In this document: positions 16,402-26,835 of the stretch, piece after piece
How the letters are laid out: each line of letters begins with the position of its first letter
Position numbering within the stretch: position 1 is the stretch's first letter
Origin: Candidatus Coproplasma excrementigallinarum
Lineage (GTDB): Bacteria > Bacillota > Clostridia > Christensenellales > Borkfalkiaceae
Direction of reading: 5' to 3'
DNA length: 60,112 nt
Assembly (NCBI GenBank): GCA_018714625.1
Contig: DVNE01000011.1
Span: 1 to 60,112 of the forward strand
Translations under genes and position numbers: made by a program
The notes under the pieces: generated by a model
What the model was told of the DNA's origin: nothing
Seen by the model: the letters and a program-made list of their open reading frames with translations, nothing else
Database searches by the model: none

Positions 16402-18999
16402 TTACTCGTCCTTGTCCTCTTTTTCTTCGGTGTCGTCGATTACATCGTCTATAGTATCTTCAGCACCTTCGACCTCGCTTTCGGGGAGGTCGGCGGCCGT
16501 CTCTTCGGGTGCTTCGGCCTCAGCATCGTCGTCGCGCTCGGTTATGGCAATTGTTGCAACTGAGCCTTCTTTGAGCCTCATGAGGCGCACGCCGCGCGTT
16601 GCCCTGCCTATGCGGGAAATATCCGAGCAGTGCATCCTTATTATTACGCCCGCATCGGAAATTATCATAACGTCGTCATCTTCTGTGACCTGCTTCATAT
16701 TGACGAGCTTGCCCGTCTGTTCGTTGAATATGCCAGCCTTTATACCCTTGCCTGCGCGGCCCTGAAGTCTGTAATCTTCTACCGAGGTGCGCTTACCGTA
16801 GCCGTTTGTCGTTACGGTGAGTATATCTTTACTTTCGTCGACGACGAGCATATCTACAAGTCTGTCACCCTCGGAGAGCTTCATTGCGCAGACGCCTGCC
16901 GTATCGCGCCCCATAGCGCGCACGCCGCTTTCGTTGAAGCGTATACACTTGCCGTCTGAGGAGGCTATCATAAGTTCGTTGTTGCCGGTCGTGAACTGAA
17001 CGGATATGAGCTCGTCGCCCTCTGCAAGCTTTATGGCTATCTTGCCGTTCTTGTTTATGCGGGCAAACTCCTCCACCCTGGTCTTTTTGATAAGGCCGCC
17101 CTTGGTGGCAAACACAATGTAGCCGTCTGCCCCCTCTTTGACGGGTATCATGGCGCTTATCTTTTCGCCCTGGGATATCTGAACAAGGTTTACAATAGCC
17201 CTGCCACGCGCCGTGCGCGCCGCTTCGGGTATGGTATAACCCTTTATCGAGTACACCTTGCCGAGGCTGGAGAAGAGCAGAATATCGTCGTGCGTGGAGG
17301 AAATGAACATACGCTCCACAAAGTCTTCGTCCTTGGGTTTGTGCGCCGTAACGCCCATTCCGCCGCGGTGCTGTGCCTTGTATTCGGATACGGGAAGGCG
17401 CTTTACATACCCCGAATGAGTGAGCGATATGACCACATTTTCCACTGGTATGAGGTCGGCGTCCTCTATCTCTCCGTAGTCGACGGCTATCTCCGTCTTT
17501 CTCTCAGAAGGGTACCTCTTCTTTATGTCGAGGAGGTCCGCCCTTATAATTTCAAGCACTCTGCTCTCGTTGGCGAGTATGTCTTTGAAGTCGGCTATCT
17601 GCGCCTCGAGCTGCGAAAGTTCGTCGGTGAGCTTGTCCACCTCGAGGTGGGAAAGTCTGTACAGTCTGAGTTCGGCAACGGCGTTGGCCTGCCTGTCGTC
17701 GAGCACGAAATTGGCCATGAGTTTTTCGACGCAGTCCGTCTTGTCCTTGGCCGTCTTGCATATCTCCACCACCTCGTCTATGCTGGCCTGAGCCGTTACG
17801 AGGCCGCGCAGGATATGCGCCCTCTCCTCAGTCTTGCCGAGGTCAAACTTGGTTCTTCTGGTGATTATGTCCTTCTGGTGCTCGAGGTAGTAATAGATGC
17901 ACTCCTTGAGGTTGAGCACCTTGGGCGTGCCGTCTACGAGGGCAAGCATTATTATGCCGTCGGAGACCTGAAGGTTGGTGTGCTTGTACAGCAGGTTGAG
18001 AACGACCTGCGCGTTGGCATCCTTCTTTATCTCTATAACTATGCGCATACCGTCGCGGTCGCTCTCTTCGCGTATGTCAGAGATGCCCTCTATGCGCTTA
18101 TCCTTTACGAGGTCGGCTATCGTCTCTATGAGCTTGGCCTTGTTTACCTGGTAGGGAATTTCTGTAACGATTATGCGGGTGCGCGTCTGGTTGCCGCTCT
18201 GGTAATCTTCAATCTCGCACTTGGAGCGGATTATTATGTTGCCGCGGCCGGTGCGGTAGGCCTTTCTTATGCCGCTGCGACCCATTATCATTGCGCCCGT
18301 GGGGAAGTCGGGCGAGGGAATGTACTGCATAAGCTCGTCGACGTCTATATCAGGGTTATCTATCATTGCGATAACGCCGTCTATTACCTCGCCGAGGTTG
18401 TGGGGCGGTATGTTTGTAGCCATGCCGACGGCAATGCCGTCAGAGCCGTTTACAAGCATGTTGGGGAAGCGCGAGGGAAGGACGGAAGGCTGCATGCCCG
18501 TATCGTCGAACGTCGGGTAGAAATCAACCGTCTCTTTATCGAGGTCGCGCAGCATCTCTGCGGCGAGCTTGGAAAGCCTTGCCTCGGTATACCTCATTGC
18601 CGCAGGGGGGTCGCCGTCCACAGAACCGAAGTTTCCGTGGCCTTCGATAAGCGGGAAGTTGATAGAAAAGTCCTGCGCAAGCCTTACGAGCGCGTCGTAC
18701 ACGGAGCTGTCGCCGTGGGGGTGATATTTACCTAAGCAATCGCCGACGATACGCGCGCACTTACGGAAGGGCTTATCGTTGTAGAGCCCCAACTCGTGCA
18801 TTGAATAAAGTATTCTGCGGTGAACGGGCTTTAAGCCGTCGCGCACGTCGGGAATGGCGCGCGAAACGTTTACCGCCATGGCGTAGGCTATGAACGAACG
18901 CTTTAATTCTTCGTCCACCTCTACGTCGAGCATCTTGGTCATTGAGAGCGTCTTTTTAAATTCTTCGGTAAGCTCGGGGCTGGTCTCTTTTTTAGCCAT
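16402..18999 (-). CDS. gyrA: DNA gyrase subunit A
   Basis: An 865-residue type IIA topoisomerase subunit that cuts and rejoins DNA during negative supercoiling. The catalytic tyrosine is Tyr137 in [11 protein letters not shown]. The quinolone region reads [13 protein letters not shown], with Ser98 and Asp102 at the positions of E. coli Ser83 and Asp87, that is, the susceptible-type residues. The C-terminal domain is a six-bladed wrapping domain. Its GyrA box, near residue 541, is QHRGGMG instead of the canonical QRRGGKG. The last 45 residues are very acidic. AAGGAG lies nine bases before the ATG. gyrB ends 11 bases upstream, so this is a gyrB-gyrA operon. GyrA is preferred over ParC because of the box and the gyrB partner. 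Confidence 0.96.
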   Translation of the reverse strand: MAKKETSPELTEEFKKTLSMTKMLDVEVDEELKRSFIAYAMAVNVSRAIPDVRDGLKPVHRRILYSMHELGLYNDKPFRKCARIVGDCLGKYHPHGDSSVYDALVRLAQDFSINFPLIEGHGNFGSVDGDPPAAMRYTEARLSKLAAEMLRDLDKETVDFYPTFDDTGMQPSVLPSRFPNMLVNGSDGIAVGMATNIPPHNLGEVIDGVIAMIDNPDIDVDELMQYIPSPDFPTGAMIMGRSGIRKAYRTGRGNIIIRSKCEIEDYQSGNQTRTRIIVTEIPYQVNKAKLIETIADLVKDKRIEGISDIREESDRDGMRIVIEIKKDANAQVVLNLLYKHTNLQVSDGIIMLALVDGTPKVLNLKECIYYYLEHQKDIITRRTKFDLGKTEERAHILRGLVTAQASIDEVVEICKTAKDKTDCVEKLMANFVLDDRQANAVAELRLYRLSHLEVDKLTDELSQLEAQIADFKDILANESRVLEIIRADLLDIKKRYPSERKTEIAVDYGEIEDADLIPVENVVISLTHSGYVKRLPVSEYKAQHRGGMGVTAHKPKDEDFVERMFISSTHDDILLFSSLGKVYSIKGYTIPEAARTARGRAIVNLVQISQGEKISAMIPVKEGADGYIVFATKGGLIKKTRVEEFARINKNGKIAIKLAEGDELISVQFTTGNNELMIASSDGKCIRFNESGVRAMGRDTAGVCAMKLSEGDRLVDMLVVDESKDILTVTTNGYGKRTSVEDYRLQGRAGKGIKAGIFNEQTGKLVNMKQVTEDDDVMIISDAGVIIRMHCSDISRIGRATRGVRLMRLKEGSVATIAITERDDDAEAEAPEETAADLPESEVEGAEDTIDDVIDDTEEKEDKDE

Positions 19000-19010
19000 A
19001 AACTAACTCC

Positions 19011-20939
<1,929 letters not shown>

Positions 20940-21066
20940 TTACCTCCTGCCCATTTAACGAAATTTACGCTTTGCGCAATACTCTGCTGCGCAAGCACAG
21001 CCCGTTTGCGGCATTATTTTTTAATTTAACGCAATTAAAAATTTAAAGCAAAAACTTATCTTCTAT

Positions 21067-21095
21067 ATTATACCATATTATATAATGGGTGTCAA
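21067..21095 (-). promoter_or_regulatory. Perfect consensus sigma-A promoter of gyrBA
   Basis: On the minus strand TTGACA (21095-21090), exactly 17 bases, TATAAT (21072-21067): both hexamers match the consensus fully. It gives a leader of about 120 bases before gyrB. Confidence 0.9.
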
Positions 21096-21178
21096 CCTCT
21101 GCCCGCAATTTTAAGCGCGCCGCGCATAGAAAAAAGAGTTTGCGCACATACTTTTTTAAGCGAAAAAAGGGGAATTTT

Positions 21179-21334
21179 ATGAACAGAAAATCACTCTGCC
21201 CGTTCGGGGGCGAAAGGGACTTTAAAGAGGGCTATGAATGCCCTTACTGCGGCAATCATGTGTGCGAGAGTTGCGCAAAGAGCTGGGGCGGACTTTGCCC
21301 GAACTGCTATTCCGCTCTGTGCCGCATAAGCTGA
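21179..21334 (+). CDS. Small cysteine-rich zinc-binding-type protein (51 aa)
   Basis: A 51-residue ORF with nine cysteines, including three CxxC knuckles (CPYC, CESC and CPNC) and lone cysteines at 7 and 48. This is the spacing of a treble-clef or double zinc ribbon. GGGG lies six bases before the ATG, and a strong terminator follows at 21518. The cysteine spacing is too regular to be a chance frame. No function is known to me. It may be a small zinc-binding regulator or a stand-alone ribbon. The gyrBA promoter starts about 85 bases upstream in the opposite direction. Confidence 0.6.
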   Translation: MNRKSLCPFGGERDFKEGYECPYCGNHVCESCAKSWGGLCPNCYSALCRIS

Positions 21335-21517
21335 CTTTTAAATGGCTTTTTACCGCCATATTTACGGCTGAAAAGCTATAAAACACATCAAAAGGCAAGG
21401 TAAAAGGGCAGCCTGTGCGCACCGTCCAGCCCCATTCAATGCCGCATAAACTGGCAAACAAATCAAACTGGCGCGCAATATCAATAATGTTGCCACCATA
21501 TTAACGGGCAAGCACTT
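21335..21517. other. Gene-free stretch with loose GCCGCATAA/ACTGGC echoes
   Basis: No gene is visible. Short echoes such as GCCGCATAAGCTGAC and GCCGCATAAACTGGC occur, which may be a thinner version of the degenerate repeats seen elsewhere in the window. No RNA structure is recognised. Confidence 0.3.
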
Positions 21518-21566
21518 AAACGGGCGCGCCGCAAATTTTGCGGCGCGCCCGTTTATCGTTTTTATG
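21518..21566 (+). terminator. Terminator after the small zinc protein gene, probably bidirectional
   Basis: An 18-bp perfect inverted repeat (21518-21535 and 21537-21554) with core GGGCGCGCCGC is followed on the plus strand by TATCGTTTTTATG. The M50 protease gene ends about 80 bases away in the opposite direction, so the hairpin may serve both. Confidence 0.75.
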
Positions 21567-21646
21567 TCTGCGGCGTGTGTTCATTGCCGCATATCTGTAT
21601 GGTTACTGGTCTGTGACGGCATATATTGCCGCCCTAGCCTACGCAG

Positions 21647-22390
21647 TTACTGCTCTGTAACGCTCTCGGGCGCATACTCGCGCAAAAGGCCTTCGAGCCG
21701 CTGTTTCCACTCCTGCGCCCTGACCTCCTCTCCCTTTGCCGCGTAGTAGTCGGCACGGAGAGAGACGAGCATAATAAAAGCAGGCTCGTACTCGGCTATC
21801 TGCGGAACGGAATAAAAATAGTTCTCATCTATATCCGCAATGTTTTTGCCCTCGGCAAGCATGCCCTGAATTTTGAGTACACGGCCGAGAACCTGCCATT
21901 CGGCAGTGTTCTTCATTGCCTGGACGGCGAGCAGCATATCGGTATCGCCCGCCGCATAGTTCAACGGCAGCACGTTTATCATAAACAGATAGAACGAAGA
22001 CGGCGCTGCAAGCGAAACCCAGAGCAGACCGCCGCTTGCGAAAAGAAAGCCCATGCCGACGACGGTGAACACAAAGTTCAAAATAAGTCCGCCGAGCGCG
22101 GTGAGAATAAAACGGGTGCGGACAGCCATGCTTCTAAGAGGTCTGACGGCACAGCCTGAGGGGCGGAAAATTGCTGTCTTGCTTATCTTTACGCGCATAC
22201 CGCATACCGCCCCGAACAACATATGTCCCAGCTCGTGCAAGATGGACGCGACGGGGAAAAAGAGAATGCACGCCAAAAGATATACAAGCATCTGCCAAAG
22301 GCCGTACTCTTCATATATGCCTATACTGCCGGCCGCCGCAAGCGCGAGCGCGGGCAGCAGGGACAGAAGCGTTACAAATACTCCCTTCAC
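21647..22390 (-). CDS. M50-like site-2-protease family membrane metalloprotease
   Basis: A 247-residue membrane protein with the zinc motif HELGH (near residue 52) inside a hydrophobic segment. A second conserved region follows, INVLPLNYAAGDTDML, which resembles the NPxxxxxxGD site of M50 proteases. Four to five hydrophobic segments occupy residues 1-165. The C-terminal 80 residues are soluble and helical. It starts with GTG at 22390, overlapping the TGA of the upstream Ppx/GppA gene, so translation is coupled. Family members cut substrates within the membrane, for example SpoIVFB on pro-sigma-K. The substrate here is unknown, and identity with SpoIVFB is not supported. Confidence 0.75.
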   Translation of the reverse strand: MKGVFVTLLSLLPALALAAAGSIGIYEEYGLWQMLVYLLACILFFPVASILHELGHMLFGAVCGMRVKISKTAIFRPSGCAVRPLRSMAVRTRFILTALGGLILNFVFTVVGMGFLFASGGLLWVSLAAPSSFYLFMINVLPLNYAAGDTDMLLAVQAMKNTAEWQVLGRVLKIQGMLAEGKNIADIDENYFYSVPQIAEYEPAFIMLVSLRADYYAAKGEEVRAQEWKQRLEGLLREYAPESVTEQ

Positions 22391-23253
22391 TTTACAAGCC
22401 CCTTTAAAAGTACATAGCCCTCTAAATTGTCGCTCTCGGATACCGTTATGCGGTCTGCACCGAATTTATTTAATATGCTGTAAAGCAGCAGACAGCCGCC
22501 AGCAATGACGTCCGCGCGGCGCACGTCCATGCCCTTTACGCTCTTGCGCTGTTCAGGTGTGAGCAAAAGCAGCTTGTCCGCCTCCTCGCCCAGCCACTTT
22601 GTTGTGAGCACTGTGCCGTCCACCACATTCGGGTCGTACTTTTCAAGACCGAGAAATATAGCCGCAAGACTTGTCGCCGTGCCGCCTACGCCGTACATAT
22701 CTGTACCCGAGAGGTCTAAATTGCCGTAGTCGGGGAGCTTTTGGGCTATCGCTTTGAGAAGCGCCGCCCTGTCCTGACCGCCGAGGTCGAACAGACGGAC
22801 GGTGCCTATGTTTACGCTTTTTGAATATACCGCGTTGCCGCCCTTCTGTACGGTTATTTCCGTACTGGCGCCGCCGAGGTCTACAATTCCGCCGTCGCGG
22901 CGGCCGAGCGCGCCAAGTATGCCGCACTTTGCCTCCTCTTCGCCGCTGATTACGTCCACATCTATGCCCGTAAGCTGCTTTACCCTCTCCACAAACTGCC
23001 TGCCGTTTGACGAAGAGCGGACTGCCGCCGTGGCAAACACCGCGGGTACGCCCGCGCCGTTGAGTTCAGACGCCGCTGCAAACATCTGTACGGCGCGCGC
23101 CGTGCGCTCTATTGCCTGCGGGGTGAGCACGCCGCTGTTTGCAAGACCCTCTGCAAGGCGGGTAGTCTCTATCTGCTTATATAAAGTTTTTCCGTCCGCC
23201 ATTACCATAAGGCGGACGGAATTAGAACCTACATCTATTGCCGAAATCTTCAT
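22387..23253 (-). CDS. Ppx/GppA family phosphatase
   Basis: A 288-residue ASKHA-fold protein, about the size of the catalytic core of exopolyphosphatase / pppGpp phosphohydrolase. The phosphate-1 motif is AIDVGSNSVRLMV at the start, the second is VDLGGASTEI near residue 125, and VGGTATSLAA lies near residue 195. Members hydrolyse polyphosphate or pppGpp, and the short form is common in Clostridia. The ATG at 23253 is used because the family motif begins just after it; an upstream TTG would add eight residues. The Shine-Dalgarno sequence is poor. The stop overlaps the start of the M50-like gene. A full (p)ppGpp synthetase/hydrolase gene is also in this window. Confidence 0.85.
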   Translation of the reverse strand: MKISAIDVGSNSVRLMVMADGKTLYKQIETTRLAEGLANSGVLTPQAIERTARAVQMFAAASELNGAGVPAVFATAAVRSSSNGRQFVERVKQLTGIDVDVISGEEEAKCGILGALGRRDGGIVDLGGASTEITVQKGGNAVYSKSVNIGTVRLFDLGGQDRAALLKAIAQKLPDYGNLDLSGTDMYGVGGTATSLAAIFLGLEKYDPNVVDGTVLTTKWLGEEADKLLLLTPEQRKSVKGMDVRRADVIAGGCLLLYSILNKFGADRITVSESDNLEGYVLLKGLVK

Positions 23254-23308
23254 ACTATTTTGCTTAAAAGACCGCAAAATACCGTGCGGCGCGGGTCAGT
23301 TAAAAAAT

Positions 23309-23572
23309 TCAGCTCTTTATTATCTCGTACTCGACGGCGAGCTGATAGAGCGCGTCGTAATCGTTGTAATACTCAAGCATAGCCTCAAGCCCGTCCTCAT
23401 CGCCGATGGCCTGATAATATTCTTCAATTTTCTGCTGAAGTTCCTGCTTGCGCTTCTCCATCACCGAGATGGTGACGAGCTGATAGACCATGACGGCCGC
23501 AAGCACCACAAGAAGCAGAACTATAGCGATTGTGCCAGCCGCAATAAGGCGGTTGCGCTTTTTTATATCCAT
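23309..23572 (-). CDS. DivIC/FtsL-type septum formation initiator protein
   Basis: An 87-residue bitopic membrane protein. It has a short basic N terminus, one transmembrane helix (residues about 10-31) and an extracytoplasmic coiled coil with heptad leucines (KRKQELQQKIEEYYQAIG). An acidic, tyrosine-rich end follows. This is the architecture of DivIC/FtsL, which bind FtsB-like partners at the division septum. GAGGT precedes the ATG. The position right after yabP and yabQ matches the Bacillus and clostridial order yabP-yabQ-divIC and supports DivIC over FtsL. Confidence 0.75.
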   Translation of the reverse strand: MDIKKRNRLIAAGTIAIVLLLVVLAAVMVYQLVTISVMEKRKQELQQKIEEYYQAIGDEDGLEAMLEYYNDYDALYQLAVEYEIIKS

Positions 23573-23647
23573 AGTTTAACCTCGTTTTTTTGCCTTTGCA
23601 GAAAAATTTTTTGCACTTTGCTTAAAAAATGGCGCAATAAGCCATGT

Positions 23648-23986
23648 TTACTCTGCTTCGGCACCTCTATTATACAATTTATTTACAAAAAATGCAACTA
23701 TTATGTGCAAACTTTTGATATACATAACTGCGCCGAGCAGGCAGGCGAGGAGCATGTACAGCCGAATATCCGGAAAAGAGAAATATACCGAGCAAAATAT
23801 GAACAGCGCCGAAAGACTGAGCGCATACAGAATATCGCACACGGCGGCGACAGAGGTGCGCCACGCCATAGCGCGCGGAAAGGGGCGCGCGCAAAATATG
23901 TGCCTTAGTATGTAAAGCACGTCGTACGCCACGCCGCTGACCACTCCGCAGGCAACGCAGACCACAAATATATAAAACGCACCCAT
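23648..23986 (-). CDS. yabQ: Spore cortex biosynthesis protein YabQ
   Basis: A 112-residue membrane protein with three to four hydrophobic helices. The order of features follows YabQ: an N-terminal helix with GVAYDVLYILRH, a central CDILYALSLSALF helix, then the DIRLYMLLACLLGAVMY stretch near the end. YabQ is an integral membrane protein of the outer forespore membrane needed for spore cortex formation. GGAGTG lies six bases before the ATG. It is downstream of yabP (106-base gap) and upstream of the DivIC-like gene (75-base gap). The family is weakly conserved, so the call leans on synteny. Confidence 0.8.
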   Translation of the reverse strand: MGAFYIFVVCVACGVVSGVAYDVLYILRHIFCARPFPRAMAWRTSVAAVCDILYALSLSALFIFCSVYFSFPDIRLYMLLACLLGAVMYIKSLHIIVAFFVNKLYNRGAEAE

Positions 23987-24092
23987 TTATCACTCCGAAC
24001 TGCTGACCTTTTCACCCCGACCGAAAACAGAACTTTTATGCGACAAAAATTTTTTCTGCCGTCCCGTCCTCTTCGCTGAAAAAAATTTAAGC

Positions 24093-24347
24093 TCACTTGA
24101 AAATTCTGCGGACGAGCTTTACGCCCTTTGCCGCGTACCTTACCCCCGTCACCGTGCCGTCGGCACAGAACGCACCGCTCTGCTTGGAGAACGCCGATAT
24201 CTTAAGGCCGCTGCCCGCAACTATTATTCTGCCGCCCGAATAGCTTAAAACAATCTGCGCGGGCGAGAATGCGTCCACGCTCTCTATGGCCGTGGCCGTT
24301 ATTTTTTTGCAGTTTTCTATGGTGACTGTATGCAGTGTACCCTCCAT
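24093..24347 (-). CDS. yabP: Sporulation protein YabP
   Basis: An 84-residue beta-rich protein of the YabP/YqfC family. Typical features are HTVTIENCKKITATAIESV, then DAFSPAQIVLSYSGGRIIVAG, and the GTVTGVRY close. YabP is made in the mother cell under sigma-E in Bacillus and is recruited to the spore surface. The gene starts with ATG after a G-rich site (GGGGGG). A terminator-like hairpin lies only 37 bases upstream. Placement ahead of yabQ and divIC agrees with the family's usual locus. Confidence 0.82.
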   Translation of the reverse strand: MEGTLHTVTIENCKKITATAIESVDAFSPAQIVLSYSGGRIIVAGSGLKISAFSKQSGAFCADGTVTGVRYAAKGVKLVRRIFK

Positions 24348-24383
24348 AATGCCCCCCGAACAAGTTTTTTGCCGCCGCGAAGT

Positions 24384-24411
24384 AAAAAAATACTGCCGCA
24401 GGGGCAGTATT
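24384..24411 (-). terminator. Terminator between typA and yabP
   Basis: On the minus strand an 8-bp stem ATACTGCC (24410-24403) pairs with GGCAGTAT (24397-24390) and runs into TTTTTTTAC. It probably ends the typA transcript about 180 bases after typA. It stands just 37 bases ahead of yabP, inside what should be that gene's leader. Confidence 0.7.
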
Positions 24412-24448
24412 TATATATGTTATAAAATTTCTGTTTATTACCGCAGAG

Positions 24449-24481
24449 CGGACAATGTTTTGACGCAAAACGTTCTGTCCG
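24449..24481. repeat. Imperfect inverted repeat downstream of typA
   Basis: CGGACAATGTTTTG (24449-24462) is nearly the reverse complement of CAAAACGTTCTGTCCG (24466-24481). It has no clear T tract on either strand. It could be an operator or an RNA hairpin. Confidence 0.4.
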
Positions 24482-24589
24482 ATTTGCAAAAAACAACTTA
24501 AGCCGTAAAGGGGTGCATTATGCAGCAGGCCGCAGAGCAAGACACAATGCCGCGCTTAAAATATACTGTTAAGCCGCGCCGAAAAGGTT

Positions 24590-26422
24590 TTATGAAAGAC
24601 CCTTGCGGACCTTGGCAGCAGCCTTTGCGCGAAGCTCGCTGTCGAGAATGCGCTTGCGTATGCGGATGTTCTTGGGGGTTATCTCGAGGAGTTCGTCGTC
24701 GGCAATAAATTCGAGGCACTCTTCAAGGCTCATGCGCTTGGGGGTTATAAGCCTTAAGGCGTCGTCTGAAGAGGACGAACGCGTGTTGGTGAGGTGCTTC
24801 TGCTTGCAGACGTTTACGTTTATATCCTCTGACTTGGGGCTCTCGCCTATAACCATTCCCTCGTAAACCTGCGTGCCGGGGCCGATAAACAGAGTGCCGC
24901 GTCCCTGAGCGTTGTAGAGGCCGTATGTCACCGCCTCGCCCGTTTCAAACGCGACGAGAGAACCCGTGTTCCTGCGCGAAAGCTCGCCCTTGTAGGGCTG
25001 GTACTCGAAGAATACCGAAGAGAACACGCCCTCGCCCTTGGTAGAGGTCAGAAATTCGCTCTTGTAGCCGAACAGTCCGCGCGCGGGAATTATAAATTCG
25101 AGGCGGGTACGGCTGCCGACGGCGCTCATGTGCACAAGCTCGCCCTTCCTTTCGCCCATGCTCTGGAAGACGGCGCCCGTGTATTCGTCGGGCACGTCAA
25201 CTATCAGCCTCTCCATAGGCTCGCACTTTACGCCGTTTATATCTTTATAGAGCACGCGGGGCGTGGATACCTGGAATTCGTAGCCCTCGCGGCGCATATT
25301 TTCTATGAGTATTGAAAGGTGCATCTCGCCGCGGCCGCAGACGCGGTAACTATCGGCCGACTCCGTCTCCTCCACGCGCAGAGATACGTCCTTTAAAAGC
25401 TCCCTGAACAGTCTTTCGCGCAGGTGACGGGTGGTTACCCACTTGCCCTCTTTGCCTGCAAAGGGCGAATCGTTTACCGAGAAGGTCATTTCGACGGTCG
25501 GCTCTGAAATCTTGACGAATTTGTGCGCCTCTACGCAGTCGGGCGAGCAGACGGTATCGCCTATATTTATCTTTTCAAGGCCGGAGAAGCATACTATGTC
25601 GCCCGCGATTGCCTTTTCGCAGGGAACGCGGTTAAGTCCCTCTATCTGGTAGAGGTTGGCAAGCTTGCCGCTGAGCTTCATCTGCTGATTGTTGTAGTTG
25701 GTGACTACTACCGGCTGCCCCTGCAAAATTTCGCCGCGCTCTATCCTGCCTATGCCTATTCGGCCGACGTAGTCGTTGTAGTCGATAGAGGATACAAGCA
25801 GCTGTGCAGGACCCTTTTCGTCCACCTCCATGGGCTGAATGTGCGAGAGAATGGTATCGAACAGCGGGCTGAGGTCCTTGCCGGGAGTGTTGAGGTCGAG
25901 AGTGGCCGTGCCGTTCCTGCCCGAGCACCATACCACGGGGGACATAAGCTGGTCGTCGGAGGCGTCAAGCTCCATAAGAAGTTCGAGTATCTCGTCCTGC
26001 ACCTCGTTGAGACGGGCGTCGGGACGGTCGATTTTGTTTACGACGATGATGAGGCGGTGACCCATCTCAAGCGCCTTCTGCACGACGAACCTCGTCTGAG
26101 GCATAGGGCCTTCGGCGGCGTCTACAAGTACAAGCACACCGTTTACCATCATCATTACCCTTTCAACCTCGCCGGAAAAGTCGGCGTGTCCCGGGGTATC
26201 GACAATATTTATCTTTACGCCGTTATAATGAACGGACGTGTTTTTGGCAAGTATGGTTATGCCGCGCTCACGCTCTATAGCGTTGGAGTCCATCACCCTC
26301 TCTTCCACAGCCTGGTTTTCCCTGAAGGCGTGGCTCTGCTTTAACATCGCGTCGACAAGCGTTGTCTTGCCGTGGTCGACGTGAGCAATAATTGCAACAT
26401 TCCTTAAATCGTTTCGTATCAT
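24590..26422 (-). CDS. typA: Translational GTPase TypA/BipA
   Basis: A 610-residue ribosome-associated GTPase. G1 is [10 protein letters not shown] (residues 14-23), the effector loop region is [10 protein letters not shown]3 is DTPGHADF, and G4 is NKID. EF-G-like domains II, III and V follow, with the TypA-specific C-terminal region. It ends in a lysine/arginine stretch. TypA helps assemble the large ribosomal subunit under stress and cold. GGGA lies just upstream of the ATG and a promoter stands 47 bases upstream. LepA and EF-G are excluded by length and by the C-terminal domain. Confidence 0.96.
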   Translation of the reverse strand: MIRNDLRNVAIIAHVDHGKTTLVDAMLKQSHAFRENQAVEERVMDSNAIERERGITILAKNTSVHYNGVKINIVDTPGHADFSGEVERVMMMVNGVLVLVDAAEGPMPQTRFVVQKALEMGHRLIIVVNKIDRPDARLNEVQDEILELLMELDASDDQLMSPVVWCSGRNGTATLDLNTPGKDLSPLFDTILSHIQPMEVDEKGPAQLLVSSIDYNDYVGRIGIGRIERGEILQGQPVVVTNYNNQQMKLSGKLANLYQIEGLNRVPCEKAIAGDIVCFSGLEKINIGDTVCSPDCVEAHKFVKISEPTVEMTFSVNDSPFAGKEGKWVTTRHLRERLFRELLKDVSLRVEETESADSYRVCGRGEMHLSILIENMRREGYEFQVSTPRVLYKDINGVKCEPMERLIVDVPDEYTGAVFQSMGERKGELVHMSAVGSRTRLEFIIPARGLFGYKSEFLTSTKGEGVFSSVFFEYQPYKGELSRRNTGSLVAFETGEAVTYGLYNAQGRGTLFIGPGTQVYEGMVIGESPKSEDINVNVCKQKHLTNTRSSSSDDALRLITPKRMSLEECLEFIADDELLEITPKNIRIRKRILDSELRAKAAAKVRKGLS

Positions 26423-26468
26423 AGCGTCCCTTTATTGTAACAAATTTTTCCCTGATTTTTCAGTATCT

Positions 26469-26497
26469 ATTATAAAGCGGCAAATAAAAATTTGCAA
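26469..26497 (-). promoter_or_regulatory. Sigma-A-type promoter of typA
   Basis: On the minus strand TTGCAA (26497-26492), 17 bases, TATAAT (26474-26469). Confidence 0.7.
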
Positions 26498-26579
26498 CTC
26501 AAAAGGCAGAGCTGCAAATTTTTTCTCTTTTTGTAATGCAATAAAATTTTTTTATAATTGTTTGCAATATCGCGCACGC

Positions 26580-26728
26580 ACGACTTGAAAATGCCGCCCG
26601 ATTGCGGCTGAATGTACGGCTGAATACTGACCGTTGCGGGTGAATGCCGCCACGATTGCAGTTTAATGCCGCACCGTTGTGACCGAGCGTTGCCCTGAAT
26701 GGGGTTTAATGTCGCCGATTGCAGTTCA
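26580..26728. repeat. Degenerate repeat island with AATGCCGC and GATTGCAGTT units
   Basis: Several imperfect copies of a unit near 20-22 bases alternate AATGCCGC with CGATTGCRGTT, for example TGAATGCCGCCACGATTGCA, TTTAATGCCGCACCGTTGT and TTTAATGTCGCCGATTGCAG. Shorter echoes (AATGTACGGCTG) stand between. No ORF with a ribosome binding site crosses it. It fills the 410-base gap between typA and gpsA together with the hairpin beside it. Confidence 0.5.
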
Positions 26729-26767
26729 ATGCCGCCCCGCCGCGGGTTTTCCGCGGCGGGGCGGCAT
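26729..26767 (-). terminator. Very strong hairpin downstream of gpsA
   Basis: A perfect 17-bp stem (26729-26745 and 26751-26767) with GCCGCCCCGCCGCGG core. On the minus strand it is not followed by a T tract, so it may work as a transcript-end stabiliser or as the last, most conserved element of the adjoining repeat island. It is 69 bases past the gpsA stop. Confidence 0.55.
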
Positions 26768-26835
26768 AAGACAAAACAATGCAATCAATATGTATTTAAG
26801 GGCTGCAAAAAAGTTTTTTTCCGCCGCTGTTGATT

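Noticed and set aside
17290-18735. A 481-codon plus-strand frame opposite gyrA
   Set aside because: Antisense shadow of a certain housekeeping gene; composition (Tyr/Val/His-rich) and lack of start signals argue against it.
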